DNA of 64,000 nt from Marivita sp041725935 (GTDB taxonomy: Bacteria; Pseudomonadota; Alphaproteobacteria; Rhodobacterales; Rhodobacteraceae). This document shows, piece after piece, positions 10,501-18,622 of the stretch (position 1 is the stretch's first letter; every line of letters begins with the position of its first letter). Made by a program: the position numbers and the translations under genes. The notes beneath the pieces were generated by a model that was given only the letters and a program-made list of their open reading frames with translations, did not search any database and was not told where the DNA came from. Location of the stretch: the NCBI GenBank assembly GCA_041725935.1, contig JBGRQD010000007.1, positions 62,001 through 126,000 of the forward strand, read 5' to 3'.

Positions 10501-10951
10501 GCATCAGGCAGCACATGCTCTTATGGCGGATCACCCGATGGCCGGTGAACTGGTGGCCGAGGCTATGGCGGTTCTGGACGACCCATCATTGTGCCCGTTC
10601 TTTGACGATACCGCCCTTGCCGAAGTTGCCGTGACCGCGACGATTGACGCGTTCCCGACCACAGCACTCCACGGGGTTATCGACAGGTTACTGGTGTCGC
10701 ATGACTCCGTCATTGCGGTCGATTTCAAGACCAACCGCACTGTGCCCGAGACCGAAGACAAGGTGCCCGAAGGGCTGTTGCGCCAGATGGGGGCCTATCA
10801 TGCCATGCTGCGCAAGATTTACCCTGACAAGACCATCGAGACAGGTATCCTCTGGACCCGCACGTCCACCTATATGCCGTTGTCGGAAAACAGTGTGACA
10901 CAAGCTCTCGTGAGAGCGCGCCACCTTGACGCCCCAGCCGAGGGTACATAG
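7559..10951 (+). CDS. addA: Double-strand break repair helicase-nuclease AddA
   Basis: 1130 residues from the ATG that overlaps the addB stop. This is a UvrD/Rep superfamily 1 helicase with Walker A GANAGSGKT at residues 23-31, LTFTNAAASEM (motif Ia), a DEAQD box (ILVDEAQDTSPAQW), the GDKKQSIYSFQGAD motif III and a late MTIHGAKGLE motif V. A C-terminal nuclease domain has VDFKTNR and a following Gln (LRQMGAYHAML). It forms a heterodimer with AddB. The segment between the stop and trxA is only 48 bases, so trxA may be cotranscribed. Confidence 0.96.
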   Translation: MIRNEATEAQVRAADPLASTWLGANAGSGKTRVLTDRVARLLLGDTRPEHILCLTFTNAAASEMQNRLFKRLGEWAMLDNDALIEQLLELGENRDRLTTDFLSRARTLFARAIETPGGLRIQTIHAFCASILRRFPLEAGVSPQFQEIDDRAAQLLREHILDEMASGADADLIADIARIASNEPLQKLAESIVGDREGFTPALSRDDLLQRYGIAAHQTLSSLVSMVFPGDELAFLAGLVPDLRTGVVMDNGLADAIGQAQSGGINALLTLEAIVFTQKGELRKSLPPSVKLRKGALAANVTRLEDLYQRIEAARETRLALEAVDRDATLHRFADVFLRRYEHSKQSRGWLDFDDLITRTRALLTDRQQAQWVLYRLDGGIDHILVDEAQDTSPAQWDVINKLAQEFTSGAGARDDVRRTIFVVGDKKQSIYSFQGADPREFDTMRAAFRDQMEATEAPLQDGQLSYSFRSSVPILRLVDTVFKDRDKAGFLPDQTHISFHEQMPGRVDLWPLIEPAEKDDDDLPWDTPVDRVSPTQHSVILAQRVARFIHQTLDDKTAIPIREKDGVVEARAVHAGDFLILVRSRGTLFHEILKACKALRLPIAGADKLKVMAELAVKDLRALLAFLATPEDSLSLASALRSPLFGLDEQAIFDLAHRRKSPHLWEELRRRRAEFPDVMTVLDDLRGQVDFLRPYDLLERVLIRHKGRQKLIGRLGEEAEDGIDALLNQALAYEQTDIPSLTGFLHWMETDDIEIKRTVESAGTRIRIMTIHGAKGLEAPIVILPDTHKKASQSGKEAFVRANGSAHWRGSDKTRAAYQRAALEQARLAEDEEKDRLLYVALTRAERWLVVAAAGTADKTAESWHDRVKATLDAVGAVPHGFDFADDAPDEGLRLDHMAWPDAIPDAPLSAPVADPVLPAIFETLAPAPPPAAEVLSPSDLGGAKALAGADGDLTEVAMERGTLIHLLLETLPAIAPADRHQAAHALMADHPMAGELVAEAMAVLDDPSLCPFFDDTALAEVAVTATIDAFPTTALHGVIDRLLVSHDSVIAVDFKTNRTVPETEDKVPEGLLRQMGAYHAMLRKIYPDKTIETGILWTRTSTYMPLSENSVTQALVRARHLDAPAEGT

Positions 10952-10999
10952 TCTCGGCAATCGACTGACACATGCGATTGAACCGCAAGGAGAGCCCCA

Positions 11000-11320
11000 A
11001 TGCCCACCGTCGCCGTGACCGATGAAACCTTCGATGCCGAAGTCAAGAATTCCAGCGTCCCCGTTGTCGTGGACTTCTGGGCTGAATGGTGCGGCCCCTG
11101 CAAACAGATCGGCCCCGCTCTTGAAGAGCTGGCTGCCGAATATGGCGAGACCGTGAAGATCGCCAAGGTCGATGTCGACAGCAACCCGAACTCGGCTGCG
11201 GCCATGGGTGTGCGCGGTATCCCGTCGCTGTTCATCTTCAAGGATGGTCAGGTCGTGTCGAACAAGACCGGCGCTGCACCCAAAGCCGCGCTGAAGGGCT
11301 GGATCGACGAAAGTATCTGA
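11000..11320 (+). CDS. trxA: Thioredoxin
   Basis: 106 residues with the canonical WCGPC active site at residues 30-34, the buried Asp (VVDFWAEWCGPC) and the cis-Pro loop (RGIPSLFIF). It is a cytoplasmic dithiol reductant for ribonucleotide reductase, MsrA and others. A strong ribosome site (AAGGAG, about 10989) precedes the ATG. The codon usage looks highly biased, as expected for an abundant protein. It is followed by a rho-independent terminator at 11341-11368, which separates it from hslVU. Confidence 0.97.
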   Translation: MPTVAVTDETFDAEVKNSSVPVVVDFWAEWCGPCKQIGPALEELAAEYGETVKIAKVDVDSNPNSAAAMGVRGIPSLFIFKDGQVVSNKTGAAPKAALKGWIDESI

Positions 11321-11340
11321 TTTCAATAGAAATTCCGTAC

Positions 11341-11368
11341 AACGCCCGGTGCCAGTGCCGGGCGTTTT
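11341..11368 (+). terminator. Rho-independent terminator after trxA
   Basis: A 9-bp perfect GC-rich stem (AACGCCCGG with CCGGGCGTT) and an 8-base loop, followed by more T residues. It lies 21 bases past the trxA stop and upstream of the hslV promoter. Confidence 0.8.
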
Positions 11369-11379
11369 GCGTTGCAGGC

Positions 11380-11408
11380 CTTGTGTGATCTGACGCATCG
11401 GCCCATAT
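11380..11408 (+). promoter_or_regulatory. RpoH (sigma-32) type promoter of hslVU
   Basis: The -35 element CTTGTG (11380-11385) and the -10 element CCCATAT (11402-11408) are separated by 16 bases. This resembles the heat-shock sigma consensus CTTGAA / CCCATnT. It lies between the trxA terminator and the hslV start at 11435, in front of a protease that is classically heat inducible. The match was made by eye. Confidence 0.6.
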
Positions 11409-11434
11409 CGGAACAAAGACGAAAAGGACGACCC

Positions 11435-11992
11435 ATGGCAGACAACGACTTTCCCGGCTGGCACGGCACCACGATCATCGGCGTCCGAAAAGGCGGCAAG
11501 GTCGTGATTGCGGGGGATGGACAGGTCAGCCTTGGGCAGACGGTCATCAAGGGCACCGCGCGCAAGGTGCGGCGGATTTCCCCCGGTGGATACGATGTTG
11601 TTGCGGGCTTTGCGGGGTCCACCGCCGATGCGTTCACCTTGCTTGAACGGCTCGAGACCAAGCTGGAATCGACACCCGGGCAGTTGCAGCGTGCAAGCGT
11701 CGAACTTGCCAAGGATTGGCGCACCGACAAGTACCTGCAAAAACTCGAAGCGATGCTGATCGTGTCCGACGGCAGGGACCTCTATGTCATCACCGGAGCA
11801 GGCGATGTGCTTGAGCCCGAACATGACGTCACCGCAATCGGATCGGGTGGCAATTATGCGCTGGCCGCCGGTCGTGCGTTGATGAACAGCGACAAGGACG
11901 CCGAACAGATCGCCCGCGCTGCCATGGCGATTGCGGCGGATATCTGTGTCTACACCAACGGCAACCTGACGGTTGAGATGATCAGCGCGTAA
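11435..11992 (+). CDS. hslV: ATP-dependent protease proteolytic subunit HslV (ClpQ)
   Basis: 185 residues. The start is the ATG at 11435 with a GAAAAGGA ribosome site; an upstream in-frame start at 11372 is rejected because it would lie over the promoter. The catalytic Thr is the first Thr of GTTIIGVRKGG (Thr12), so a propeptide of 11 residues (ending in WHG) must be removed. In E. coli HslV only the initiator Met precedes this Thr. The GDGQVSLGQTV motif is present. HslV forms a two-ring peptidase capped by the HslU unfoldase. It is followed by hslU after 21 bases. Confidence 0.97.
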   Translation: MADNDFPGWHGTTIIGVRKGGKVVIAGDGQVSLGQTVIKGTARKVRRISPGGYDVVAGFAGSTADAFTLLERLETKLESTPGQLQRASVELAKDWRTDKYLQKLEAMLIVSDGRDLYVITGAGDVLEPEHDVTAIGSGGNYALAAGRALMNSDKDAEQIARAAMAIAADICVYTNGNLTVEMISA

Positions 11993-12013
11993 GTTGCCGA
12001 GAAGGAAATCACC

Positions 12014-13327
12014 ATGACCGACCTCACCCCCCGCGAAATCGTGTCTGAACTGGACCGTTTCATCATTGGCCAGAAGGATGCCAAGCGTGCAGTCGCCGTG
12101 GCGCTGCGCAACCGGTGGCGGCGCAAGCAGCTGAGCGATGATCTGCGCGAAGAGGTGTATCCCAAGAACATCCTAATGATCGGCCCGACCGGCGTCGGCA
12201 AGACCGAGATCAGCCGCCGTCTGGCCAAGCTGGCCCGCGCGCCGTTCATCAAGGTCGAAGCGACCAAGTTCACCGAAGTCGGGTATGTCGGGCGCGATGT
12301 CGAACAGATCATCCGCGATCTGGTGGATACCGCCATCGCCATGACCCGCGAGCACATGCGCGAAGACGTCAAGTCCAAGGCCCATGAGGCCGCCCAAGAG
12401 CGTGTGATCGAAGCCATTGCGGGAGAAGGCGCGCGCGAGGGCACACGCGAGATGTTTAGAAAGAAGCTCAAGGATGGGCTGCTGGACGACACGATCATCG
12501 AACTTGAACTGCAGGATACCTCCAGCCCCTTCCCGACGATGGACATTCCCGGTCAACCGGGCATGGGCGGTGGTGCCGGGATGATGAACCTGGGCGATCT
12601 GTTCGGAAAGGCGTTCTCTGGGCGGACGGTTCGCAAGCGGATGACCGTCGCCGAAAGCTACGACACCCTCATCGCAGAAGAAGCGGACAAGTTGCTGGAT
12701 GATGAGCAGGTCAAGGAACTGGCTCTTGAGGCCGTGGAACAGAATGGCATCGTGTTTCTGGACGAGATCGACAAGGTTGCGGCGCGGCAGGAAACCCGTG
12801 GCGGTGATGTCAGCCGCGAAGGCGTGCAGCGCGATCTGCTGCCCCTGATCGAAGGAACGACCGTCAGCACCAAACATGGCCCGGTCAAGACTGACCACAT
12901 TCTGTTCATCGCATCCGGTGCGTTTCACATCGCCAAACCGTCGGACCTGCTCCCGGAACTGCAGGGGCGTCTGCCGATCCGGGTGAACCTGCGCGCGCTG
13001 ACCGAAGAAGACTTTGTGCGCATTCTGACCGAAACGGACAATGCGCTGACGCTGCAATACACCGCCCTCATGGCAACCGAAGAGGTCACGGTGACCTTTA
13101 CGGACGACGGCATCGCGGCATTGGCCAAGATCGCGGCGGATGTGAACCAATCGGTCGAGAATATCGGTGCGCGCAGGCTTTACACGGTGATGGAGCGCGT
13201 GTTCGAAGATCTCAGCTTCGAGGCACCGGACAGGACAGGCGATCAGGTTACGGTCGATGCAGACTTTGTCGAAAAGCATCTGGGTGAGCTCACCCGTTCC
13301 GCCGATCTAAGCCGCTACGTGCTCTAG
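12014..13327 (+). CDS. hslU: HslU ATPase subunit of the HslUV protease
   Basis: 437 residues. It begins with the family-typical LTPREIVSELDRFIIGQKDAK. Walker A is GPTGVGKTE, Walker B is IVFLDEIDKVA, and the sensor region EDLSFEAPD and the C-terminal SRYVL tail, which docks into HslV, are intact. The family-specific GYVGRDVE pore motif is also seen. It is an AAA+ unfoldase that feeds substrates to HslV. A ribosome site AAGGAAA lies before the ATG. The operon with hslV appears to be driven by the RpoH-like promoter at 11380. Confidence 0.98.
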   Translation: MTDLTPREIVSELDRFIIGQKDAKRAVAVALRNRWRRKQLSDDLREEVYPKNILMIGPTGVGKTEISRRLAKLARAPFIKVEATKFTEVGYVGRDVEQIIRDLVDTAIAMTREHMREDVKSKAHEAAQERVIEAIAGEGAREGTREMFRKKLKDGLLDDTIIELELQDTSSPFPTMDIPGQPGMGGGAGMMNLGDLFGKAFSGRTVRKRMTVAESYDTLIAEEADKLLDDEQVKELALEAVEQNGIVFLDEIDKVAARQETRGGDVSREGVQRDLLPLIEGTTVSTKHGPVKTDHILFIASGAFHIAKPSDLLPELQGRLPIRVNLRALTEEDFVRILTETDNALTLQYTALMATEEVTVTFTDDGIAALAKIAADVNQSVENIGARRLYTVMERVFEDLSFEAPDRTGDQVTVDADFVEKHLGELTRSADLSRYVL

Positions 13328-13426
13328 TCCAAAGCTACTCGTTGACCTGAGAGGCCGGGTGACAAGAGCCTTTCTCGTTTGCATCCGGACAGCTATGTTA
13401 GCGCCATCATCACCCGAGAGGCGCCC

Positions 13427-14104
13427 ATGAAACGGTCCCGCATCAACGACATCCTGCGCGAAAGCGATGCCTTCATCCGGTCGTTCGGCTATAGTTTGCC
13501 GCCCTTCGCCTACCTGTCGCCCGACGCACTAAGAGCGTGTGACAACGCGGAAATCAAAGCCCGGCGCATGGGCTGGGACATTACCGACTATGGCAAGGAA
13601 GACTTTGATGACATGGGTCTCTTCCTGTTCACCACAAGAAATGGGCTGAGTGCTGATCTGGGCCAGAAAAGCGCCATGCTCTACGCGGAAAAGATCATGA
13701 TCTCGCGTGACCGGCAACTTAGCCCGATGCACCGGCATGATCTGAAAGTGGAGGATATCATCAATCGTGGTGGCGGCACGCTTGTGATCGAACTGTTCAT
13801 GGCAAACGACGAGGGTGGGATTGATCGTGACGCGGATGTGTCGGTCATGGTGGACGGCATGATCCGCAACCTGCCCGCGGGGGGGCATCTCGCGCTCGCT
13901 CCCGGTGAATCAGTGACGCTTTTTCCGAACAACTGGCATGCGTTCTGGGGTGAAAACGGCGATGTCCTGATCGGCGAGGTGTCAACGGTGAACGATGATC
14001 TGACCGACAACATCTTTGACCAGCCAATTGGACGATTTTCCAATATCGACGAAGACGAGGCGCCGCTGCACCTGTTGGTGTCGGACTACGACACGCATCT
14101 GTAA
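13427..14104 (+). CDS. D-lyxose isomerase-type cupin
   Basis: 225 residues from the ATG at 13427. The cupin metal site is visible as PMHRHDLKVEDIINRGGG (His102, His104 and Glu109), with a fourth ligand in NNWHAFWGE (His171). This matches the D-lyxose ketol-isomerase family (DUF1498), which interconverts D-lyxose and D-xylulose or D-mannose and D-fructose with Mn2+. No sugar transporter or kinase gene is adjacent, so the physiological substrate cannot be read from context. It ends in a terminator shared with the convergent ABC gene. Confidence 0.85.
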   Translation: MKRSRINDILRESDAFIRSFGYSLPPFAYLSPDALRACDNAEIKARRMGWDITDYGKEDFDDMGLFLFTTRNGLSADLGQKSAMLYAEKIMISRDRQLSPMHRHDLKVEDIINRGGGTLVIELFMANDEGGIDRDADVSVMVDGMIRNLPAGGHLALAPGESVTLFPNNWHAFWGENGDVLIGEVSTVNDDLTDNIFDQPIGRFSNIDEDEAPLHLLVSDYDTHL

Positions 14105-14117
14105 GTGCTGAAACGCA

Positions 14118-14146
14118 AAACGCCCCACCGATCCGGCGGGGCGTTT
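14118..14146. terminator. Bidirectional terminator
   Basis: A 13-bp stem with one A-C mismatch (AAACGCCCCACCG and CGGCGGGGCGTTT) and a 3-base loop. It has an A-run on one side and a T-run on the other. It separates the rightward isomerase gene from the leftward ABC transporter binding protein and can serve both. Confidence 0.85.
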
Positions 14147-14169
14147 CCTATTCCAGACGGGGAGGAGGC

Positions 14170-15717
14170 TTATGCCATCCACCACCGCTCGGCCATCCGG
14201 CCATTGTCCATCTGCCAAAGATTGCCGACCGTTTCGGACGTTGCGATCTTGGTCGAGAGGGCCTGCACATAATTGGCGAACATCGGGATGATGACGCCGC
14301 CATCGTCGCGCAGGATCTGCTGCATCTCGAAATACATCTCGCGGCGCTTGTTGCTGTCAAGCTCGGCACGGGCCGAAAGCAGAAGCTCCTGGAAACGCGG
14401 CTGGTCCCACTGGCTGTCGTTCCATGGCACACCGGCCTCATAGGCAGTGGCAAACATCCAGTCCTCGGTCGCACGGCCCGAGAAGTAGGACGCACAGAAC
14501 GGCTTTTTCAGCCAGACGTTTGACCAATATCCGTCCGCAGGTTCCTGCACCACGTTGATGTTGATGCCCGCACCTTTGGCCGACGCCTGATACAGCTGTG
14601 CTGCGTCAACCGCACCGTTGAAGGCCGCGTCCGACACGTTGAGATCGATGTTGAGCTCGGTCAGACCCGCTTCCTTGAGGTAGAACTTGGCCTTGTCGAG
14701 ATCGTAGGTCAGCGGCTCCATCTCGGCATGGAAATACTGGTTAGCGGGTCCGATTGGCGTGTCATTGGCCGCCTTGCCGTGACCCAGCAGGATTTTGTCG
14801 ACAAGCTCCTGACGGTTGACGCCGTACTTGAGCGCCCGGCGCACGTTCACATCGGTGAAGGGATCGACCTTGGTCAGCATCGGGAAGGTGTAGTGCTGGT
14901 TACCCGTCACTTCCTGAATGCGGATCATGGGATTGGCCCGCAGCAGGGCTTCGGTCTTGAAGTCGATCCGGTTGATCGCATCAACCTGACCGGTCATCAG
15001 CGCGTTCATGCGCGCGGTCGAATCGTTGATCGCGATGTATTCCAGCTCTTCAAAGAAGCCGGCACTGTCGCCCTTGTAGTGGCTGTCGACGCGACGTGCG
15101 GTCATGCGAACACCCGGTTCGAACGACGTCACTTCGTAGAGCCCTGTGCCGATCCCCTTGGCAATCGCTTCTTCGATCTGGCCCGCCGGATAAATCAGCA
15201 GGTGATAGTCGGACATCAGGTAGGGGAAGTCGGCGTTTCCGGCCTCCAAGGTAAACTGGACCTGATGCTCACCGGTTTTCTTCATCTCGCTGATGGCAGC
15301 GACGATCGGCTGAGCCGCAGATTTCGCACCTTCAGCGACGTGCAGTTGCAGGGATTCGATCACATCATCCGCGCCGAACGGCTTGCCGTTATGGAATGTC
15401 ACACCTTGGCGGAGGTTGAAGGTCCATGTCTTGGCGTCGGGCGTCGCTTCCCAATCGGTCGCAAGCTCACCGATCAGTGATCCATCCGCCGCGATTTCGG
15501 TCAGGCTGTCGAACACCGCGCCTTGAGCGGACGCGATCATGTACAGGTCGGAATGGGTGCGCCCGTCCCAGCTATCCGAGGTGTTTGCCCCATTGAGACC
15601 GACACGGAGGCGTCCGCCCCGCTTTGCCTGGGCAAAGACCGGCAGGCCGCTGGCCGCCAGAACACCGGCAGCAGCGCCGGTTCGAAGTAGTCCACGTCTT
15701 GAAATGCGAGTCATCAT
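14170..15717 (-). CDS. Peptide/nickel-type ABC transporter substrate-binding protein
   Basis: 515 residues. The N-terminus has a twin-arginine signal (ISRRGLLRTG) followed by a hydrophobic stretch and a cleavage-like AQA, so the protein is probably exported folded to the periplasm. The body is of the SBP_bac_5 type (AVFDSLTEI, TWTFNLRQGVTFHNGKPFGADDV). It is the last gene of a leftward transport operon with two permeases and a fused ATPase. Opp/Dpp-type importers take up oligopeptides, opines, nickel or sugars, and the ligand cannot be told from sequence. The gap to the ATPase gene is 59 bases. Confidence 0.92.
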   Translation of the reverse strand: MMTRISRRGLLRTGAAAGVLAASGLPVFAQAKRGGRLRVGLNGANTSDSWDGRTHSDLYMIASAQGAVFDSLTEIAADGSLIGELATDWEATPDAKTWTFNLRQGVTFHNGKPFGADDVIESLQLHVAEGAKSAAQPIVAAISEMKKTGEHQVQFTLEAGNADFPYLMSDYHLLIYPAGQIEEAIAKGIGTGLYEVTSFEPGVRMTARRVDSHYKGDSAGFFEELEYIAINDSTARMNALMTGQVDAINRIDFKTEALLRANPMIRIQEVTGNQHYTFPMLTKVDPFTDVNVRRALKYGVNRQELVDKILLGHGKAANDTPIGPANQYFHAEMEPLTYDLDKAKFYLKEAGLTELNIDLNVSDAAFNGAVDAAQLYQASAKGAGININVVQEPADGYWSNVWLKKPFCASYFSGRATEDWMFATAYEAGVPWNDSQWDQPRFQELLLSARAELDSNKRREMYFEMQQILRDDGGVIIPMFANYVQALSTKIATSETVGNLWQMDNGRMAERWWMA

Positions 15718-15776
15718 CGTCTCCCTGTGATTGATAGCGGTCTCAGGCCGCCTGATGGTTCTTCATGAACCGATTC

Positions 15777-17423
15777 TCATGACATCTTATCAACAGCTGC
15801 ATCGCCGATGTTATCAACTCCGCGCTCGTTGAGCAGATTTGTTAGCCAGTCCGGATCCATTTCAGGCACGGAGCTGAGCAATAGGTCGGTGTATGGATGG
15901 TGCGGGGGCGTGAACATGTCGCGCTTCGGTCCCTGCTCCACCACCTCACCGTCTTTCATCACCACCACCTCGTCAGCGATGGCTTTGACCGTCGCAAGAT
16001 CGTGGGTAATGAACATGTAGCTGAGTTTGAGATCATCCTGAAGCCGCGCAAGCAGTTTGAGAATGCCTTCGGCCACCAGTTGATCGAGCGCGCTTGTCAC
16101 TTCATCGCAGATAATGAACTTCGGCTCCGCGGCAAGCGCACGGGCAATGCCGATCCGCTGCTTTTGGCCACCCGAAAGCTCTGACGGCAGGCGGTCGAAA
16201 TACTGGGCCGCCGGCATTTCGATTTCGTCCAACAGCTCTTCGACGCGGCGGCGCTTCTGCTTGCCGCTCAGGCCCATGTAGAACTGCACGGGCCTGCCAA
16301 TGATCTCGCCCACCGTCTTGCGTGGGTTCAAAGCGGTGTCGGCCATCTGGTAAATCATCTGCGCCTGCCGCAACTGGTCCTTGTTGCGTTGCTTGTAATT
16401 TGGCGGCAGCGATTGCCCATCGAACTGGATCACGCCCTTTGAGGGCGGCAGCAACCCGGTGATGCAGCGCGCGGTGGTGGATTTGCCCGACCCGGATTCG
16501 CCCACAACAGCAACAGTGCGGCCTTCGTGAATGTCGAAACTGACATCATGGAGCACATTAATTTTGCCGTAAGCCGCTGACACGTTCTGAACCGACACAA
16601 CGGGGGTTGCGCTGGTGTGAACAGCGGGTTTCTGCGGCCGCTCGAAGGCGCGCACAGCCCAGAGGCTCTTGGTATAGTCCTCTTTCGGATGGGTCAGCAT
16701 CATGCGGGTGTCGGCCTCTTCGACCTCGTCTCCCTTGAGCAGAACCTTGATCCGATCCGCCATCTGCGCAACCACCGCTAGATCATGGGTAATGTAGATC
16801 GCAGCGGTGTCGAACTGTTCGACAATATCGCGGATCGACGCCAGCACCTCGATCTGCGTGGTCACGTCCAGAGCCGTGGTCGGTTCATCAAAGATGATCA
16901 GGTCAGGACGGCAAGACATCGCCATAGCCGTCATCGCGCGTTGAAGTTGACCACCGGACACCTGGTGCGGATAGCGGAATCCGATCTCTTCGGGATTGGG
17001 AAGCCGTAGACGACGATACAGCTCGATCCCGTCCTTGACGCTTTCGGCACGCGACATGACACCGTGCTGCACCGGGCCTTCGGTGTGCTGGTCCATCAGC
17101 TTGTGCGCAGGGTTAAAGCTGGCCGCAGCCGATTGCGCGACATAGGCGATCCGTTTGCCCAGCAGCTCTCGTTTCGTCGACGCCGACGCCAGTGTCAGGT
17201 CGACCCCGTCGAACAGGACCGTTCCCTTGGAAATGCGCACACCATCGCGGGTGAACCCCATCGCGGCCAGCCCGAGCGTCGACTTCCCGGCACCGGATTC
17301 CCCGATCAGACCCAGAACCTCGCCCTTGTTAAGCGACAGGCTAGCGCCGTTGATGATCGGAGACCACGTCTCATCGCTGCGCCCCTCGATCCAGAGGTCG
17401 CGGATTTCGACCAGCGCGCTCAT
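15777..17423 (-). CDS. ABC transporter ATP-binding protein, two fused ATPase domains
   Basis: 548 residues from the ATG that overlaps the upstream permease stop by ATGA. Two complete nucleotide-binding domains are present. The first has Walker A GESGAGKST (41-49), signature VSGGQLQR and Walker B LIIFDEPTTALD. The second has Walker A GESGSGKST, signature LSGGQKQR and Walker B FIICDEVTSALD. This corresponds to DppD and DppF fused in one chain, and it powers the importer formed with the two adjacent permeases. The C-terminal oligopeptide-transporter extension is short after the second domain. Confidence 0.94.
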   Translation of the reverse strand: MSALVEIRDLWIEGRSDETWSPIINGASLSLNKGEVLGLIGESGAGKSTLGLAAMGFTRDGVRISKGTVLFDGVDLTLASASTKRELLGKRIAYVAQSAAASFNPAHKLMDQHTEGPVQHGVMSRAESVKDGIELYRRLRLPNPEEIGFRYPHQVSGGQLQRAMTAMAMSCRPDLIIFDEPTTALDVTTQIEVLASIRDIVEQFDTAAIYITHDLAVVAQMADRIKVLLKGDEVEEADTRMMLTHPKEDYTKSLWAVRAFERPQKPAVHTSATPVVSVQNVSAAYGKINVLHDVSFDIHEGRTVAVVGESGSGKSTTARCITGLLPPSKGVIQFDGQSLPPNYKQRNKDQLRQAQMIYQMADTALNPRKTVGEIIGRPVQFYMGLSGKQKRRRVEELLDEIEMPAAQYFDRLPSELSGGQKQRIGIARALAAEPKFIICDEVTSALDQLVAEGILKLLARLQDDLKLSYMFITHDLATVKAIADEVVVMKDGEVVEQGPKRDMFTPPHHPYTDLLLSSVPEMDPDWLTNLLNERGVDNIGDAAVDKMS

Positions 17424-18622
17424 TCCTTGAGCCCCGAGCTTCGGTGCAGCATCCAGTCCACCACGAAGTTGACGCCAACCGTCAGCAAGGCAATCGCGCC
17501 AGCAGCCAACAGTGGCAAGGCAGCGGTAAGCGGTGAAAACGCCGCAAAGTTGATGAACTGCGCGCTGTCGCGCACCATGGTGCCCCAATCCGCGAGGGGT
17601 GGCTGGATGCCGACACCGAGGAAGGACAGCGATGCAATGGTCAGGAAGACGAAACAGAACCGCAGACCGAATTCGGCCAACAGAGGCGCCGTGGCGTTGG
17701 GCAGGATTTCCTTGAAGATCAGGTACGACATACCTTCACCGCGCAGCTTGGCCGCTTCGATGTAATCCATCACGACGATGTTCAGACCCACCGCCCGCGC
17801 AAGACGGAAAACCCGTGTACTGTCGATCACCGCGATGATGAGAATCATATAGACCGTCAGCAGCCACCGTTCAGACCCGGCCCATGCGCTGGCGATTGTC
17901 ATCAACAGCAGCGCAAAGATCAGCGACGGGATGGCCATCAACACATCGACGGCGCGGCTGAGAACCTGATCCAGCCAGCCCTGCAGCGTTGCCGCGAGGA
18001 AACCCAGTGACCCGCCCAGAAAGAACGCCAGACAGGTGGTGACGAACGCGATCCCAACAGTGTTCTGCGCGCCATAGATCAGCCGGCTGAGCAGGTCGCG
18101 CCCGATCTGGTCGGTGCCGAGAGGATGTAGCGGATCGCCCCCCGTCGCCGCGTTGCCACCGGGCAGGACATTGACGCTTGCAAAGATCGCCTCTTGTCCA
18201 TGCGGCGCAAGCCATGCGGCAAAGATCGCGGTGAAGGCATAGATGATTACAACCAGAAGCCCAAAGCTCGCGGTGAGCGGCATCTGGCGGAACATTTTCT
18301 TGCTGAACTTAGTACCCACGATCCGGCCCAATGCGCGAAACAGGAAGGCCGCGATTGTTGCGACGATGAAGAATTGAACGGCCCATCTGAAGAACACCAC
18401 ACCGGCATTCGGCGTACCCGCTTCGGTCACGGTAGGCTGGAAGAAATACCAGATGGAAAAGACCAACAGACACGCGCCCAGCACATAGCCAAAAGCCACG
18501 GCAAAAGGCATGTCGCGAAACACCGGGGCATTGCCCGTCGCCTTTTGACCGGCAAAACGCAAGACCCAACCGCCTGCCGCGATGCCCAGCAAGATCAGGG
18601 CCAGTGTCATCAGCGTGCTCAT
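17420..18622 (-). CDS. ABC transporter permease (DppC family) with N-terminal extension
   Basis: 400 residues, about 100 more than usual DppC proteins. The C-terminal 290 residues are a standard permease with the EAA-type loop (AAKLRGEGMSYLIFKEILPNATAPLLAEF). In front of it are three extra predicted membrane helices (about 4-23, 39-61 and 76-97). The motif FRDMPFAVAFG at 35-45 is echoed by FRQMPLTASFG at 111-121, which suggests an internal duplication of the N-terminal segment. It overlaps both neighbours by 4 bases (ATGA), so dosage with the other subunits is coupled. Confidence 0.92.
   Translation of the reverse strand: MSTLMTLALILLGIAAGGWVLRFAGQKATGNAPVFRDMPFAVAFGYVLGACLLVFSIWYFFQPTVTEAGTPNAGVVFFRWAVQFFIVATIAAFLFRALGRIVGTKFSKKMFRQMPLTASFGLLVVIIYAFTAIFAAWLAPHGQEAIFASVNVLPGGNAATGGDPLHPLGTDQIGRDLLSRLIYGAQNTVGIAFVTTCLAFFLGGSLGFLAATLQGWLDQVLSRAVDVLMAIPSLIFALLLMTIASAWAGSERWLLTVYMILIIAVIDSTRVFRLARAVGLNIVVMDYIEAAKLRGEGMSYLIFKEILPNATAPLLAEFGLRFCFVFLTIASLSFLGVGIQPPLADWGTMVRDSAQFINFAAFSPLTAALPLLAAGAIALLTVGVNFVVDWMLHRSSGLKE

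Noticed and set aside
15790..15823. Two TTATCAAC repeats
   Set aside because: They lie in the C-terminal codons of the double ATPase gene and are most simply coding sequence.
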